Below, piece after piece: positions 9,801 through 10,596 of a stretch of 10,596 nt of DNA. The stretch covers positions 1-10,596 of the forward strand of contig JADHZB010000209.1 in the NCBI GenBank assembly GCA_015657535.1, read 5' to 3'. The notes beneath the pieces are model-generated. The model saw only the letters and a program-made list of their open reading frames with translations. It was not told where the DNA came from and searched no databases. A program made the position numbers and the translations under genes. Each line of letters opens with the position of its first letter. Position 1 is the stretch's first letter. The DNA is from Nephromyces sp. MM_2019. Its lineage: Eukaryota; Apicomplexa; Aconoidasida; Nephromycida.

Positions 9801-9999
9801 ACAACACAAAAGTCACTTAGCAGATAGAGATTTCACCACTTGATAGAATGACTGAACAGAAAACTGAGGATGAATTTATGGAAAATTTCAACCATTTCAA
9901 AACGTCTCTCATCTTCTTGAGAGCCATTGCAGAAAAGGCAATAAAGTTCGACACAGCAAAACCCCCCTTGAAAAGGCCTTTCAAGGAGTATGTAGAAAG
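6810..9999 (-). CDS. Unrecognised multi-exon gene, partial model
   Basis: Seven minus-strand exons join in phase into 182 codons: 9999-9837, 9309-9221, 8742-8692, 8524-8451, 7478-7407, 7003-6941 and 6843-6810. Acceptors are mostly good (ATTTATTAGCAG, AGTTTTACAG, CAATTTTTAG, TTCGTGTGCAG, TTTTTGGCTTAG, TTTTTGCTAG). Donors include GTAATG, GTGTAT, GTGATT, GTGAGT and GTATAG. Exon 8742-8692 is open in one frame only (HLKIISLEDLLANVISQ), as is 9309-9221 (ends DLFFPPFM). Exon 9999-9837 begins LSTYSLKGLFKGG, but a second frame is also open there, as for 7478-7407. The predicted chain is Leu/Ala/Ser-rich and looks alpha-helical (for example ISKLWNLACLHTER), without a clear signal peptide or catalytic motif. 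The start codon is not found, so the 5' end lies beyond 9999. The 3' end is also unresolved below 6810. Since exons were chosen for phase fit, some may be wrong. Confidence 0.33.
6941..7003 (-). CDS. Exon with consensus splice sites in the minus-strand gene
   Basis: The acceptor CTAATCTTTTTGGCTTAG and the full-consensus donor AAAA|GTGAGT bound 63 nt. In the frame demanded by the upstream exon at 7407-7478 (AG+T = Ser) it reads LLCGRHEKQLHGSSEALTRE and is hydrophilic. An alternative upstream acceptor exists at 7059 (ACATTGGCAG), but frames from it meet a stop before the GTGAGT donor. Confidence 0.38.
8692..8742 (-). CDS. Strongest single exon of the unrecognised minus-strand gene
   Basis: This 51-nt block has a long pyrimidine tract and acceptor (TTCTTTATCAATTTTTAG) on one side and CAG|GTGTAT on the other. 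Its length is a multiple of three, and only one of three frames is free of stops. That frame gives HLKIISLEDLLANVISQ, an amphipathic helix-like peptide. It anchors the phase of the proposed neighbouring exons at 9221-9309 and 8451-8524. Confidence 0.42.
9480..9500 (-). other. Possible 21-nt micro-exon with very strong acceptor
   Basis: TATTTTTCTGTTTTTGACAG precedes position 9500 on the minus strand, one of the best acceptor sequences in the window. A GTACTA donor after 21 nt would keep the frame between exons 9837-9999 and 9221-9309. Alternatively the exon is longer (donor GTGAGG near 9443), which breaks the phase of my chain. I cannot decide between these. Confidence 0.2.
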
Positions 10000-10596
10000 C
10001 TGCTAATAAATATTGAAATAACTTTAGTATATAATAAGGTTAATTTAAATAGCAAATTCAAATATTGAGCACCAACCTACTTTATCAGCATCGAAAACAC
10101 AAGAAATAATACGGAAAAACACGCAAAGAAACATCAGTGGATCATCAAAGTAGCGGCTCTAACGCTACAAATGAAATGATTCTAACACACAGATACTTTG
10201 TATGCAGGTGTTGCAATCGCTAGTAGAAACCATAATCCAGTGTATATTCTGATATCTAAGACGAATCTTTGCAGTAGCGGCTTATTACACAGTATATTCT
10301 CTTCTCTAGAAGCTTAGAGAGAGCATATGTATCACAGGTGAAGGCATATGGAAATTTTCAGGAACTTCAGCAAGTATCTTGAATATCATGCACAGCACGT
10401 TAAGACATATCCACACCCGTATTCCAGTCAATACACAGTTTATGGTTCATAGGTAAATGAACCGTCAACTTCCCTTTACATACGAACATACTTATGCTAC
10501 GATCAACTTTTGCTTAAAATACGCCGCGCTTTACCACCAGACAAATTGCATGAATAAACCGATTAGGTAGAGTTCAAAGATGAATAGGAAGTGAGT
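10000..10596 (-). other. Right flank: probable further introns and exons of the minus-strand gene
   Basis: Read on the minus strand, the region begins at the window edge with an open stretch (10596-10535, HFLFIFELYLIGLFMQF) that stops at a GTAAAG donor-like site. Only one frame is open there. Further short open stretches near 10410-10330 (KILAEVPENFHMPSP) and 10260-10200 are flanked by usable AG/GT sites, but I could not chain them in phase to the exon at 9999. Treat the region as unresolved. Confidence 0.25.

Noticed and set aside
9848..10006. 52-codon plus-strand ORF beginning with ATG
   Set aside because: It is antisense to the proposed minus-strand exon 9837-9999, which has a strong acceptor. 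The two readings exclude each other and the minus one fits the neighbouring exons better, though not decisively.

Overview
The window looks like nuclear DNA of a protist. Genes are interrupted by spliceosomal introns with GT...AG ends, and many introns end in TTTGCAG, CTGCAG or TGTGTGCAG. There is no bacterial operon structure and no ribosome-binding pattern. TG-rich introns, simple tandem repeats and several TGCATGC words together suggest a coccidian apicomplexan (Eimeria, Cyclospora or Sarcocystis type). That placement is an inference, not a demonstration.

Only one gene is identified by homology. On the minus strand, two exons (4805-4618 and 3518-3260) splice in phase into a 148-residue PTRHD1-type protein of the peptidyl-tRNA hydrolase II fold. 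The splice junction lines up with human PTRHD1 without a gap.

To the left, on the plus strand, is the 3' part or whole of an unrecognised gene, with exons near 320-473, 763-819 and 1219-1403. Its introns and flanks hold three tandem-repeat tracts: a CA-rich minisatellite at 1-230, a ~45-bp repeat at 511-624 and a TG-rich minisatellite at 1457-1680. This gene and PTRHD1 converge. The 1.86 kb between their stops has no recognisable gene but carries an 18-20 bp near-perfect hairpin at 1982-2026.

Upstream of PTRHD1 (about 4.8-6.8 kb) I found no supported gene. Three TGCATGC/GCATGCA words lie in the 0.44-1.1 kb before its start codon. From about 6.8 kb to the right end the plus strand is A-rich, so the minus strand is T-rich. 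There I propose a minus-strand gene of small exons (9837-9999, 9221-9309, 8692-8742, 8451-8524, 7407-7478, 6941-7003, 6810-6843). The chain is phase-consistent and spans 182 codons, but I cannot assign a family, and individual exons may be wrong. No complete novel system can be demonstrated. The most useful results are the spliced PTRHD1 model and the two unrecognised spliced genes, which a plain ATG-to-stop scan misses.
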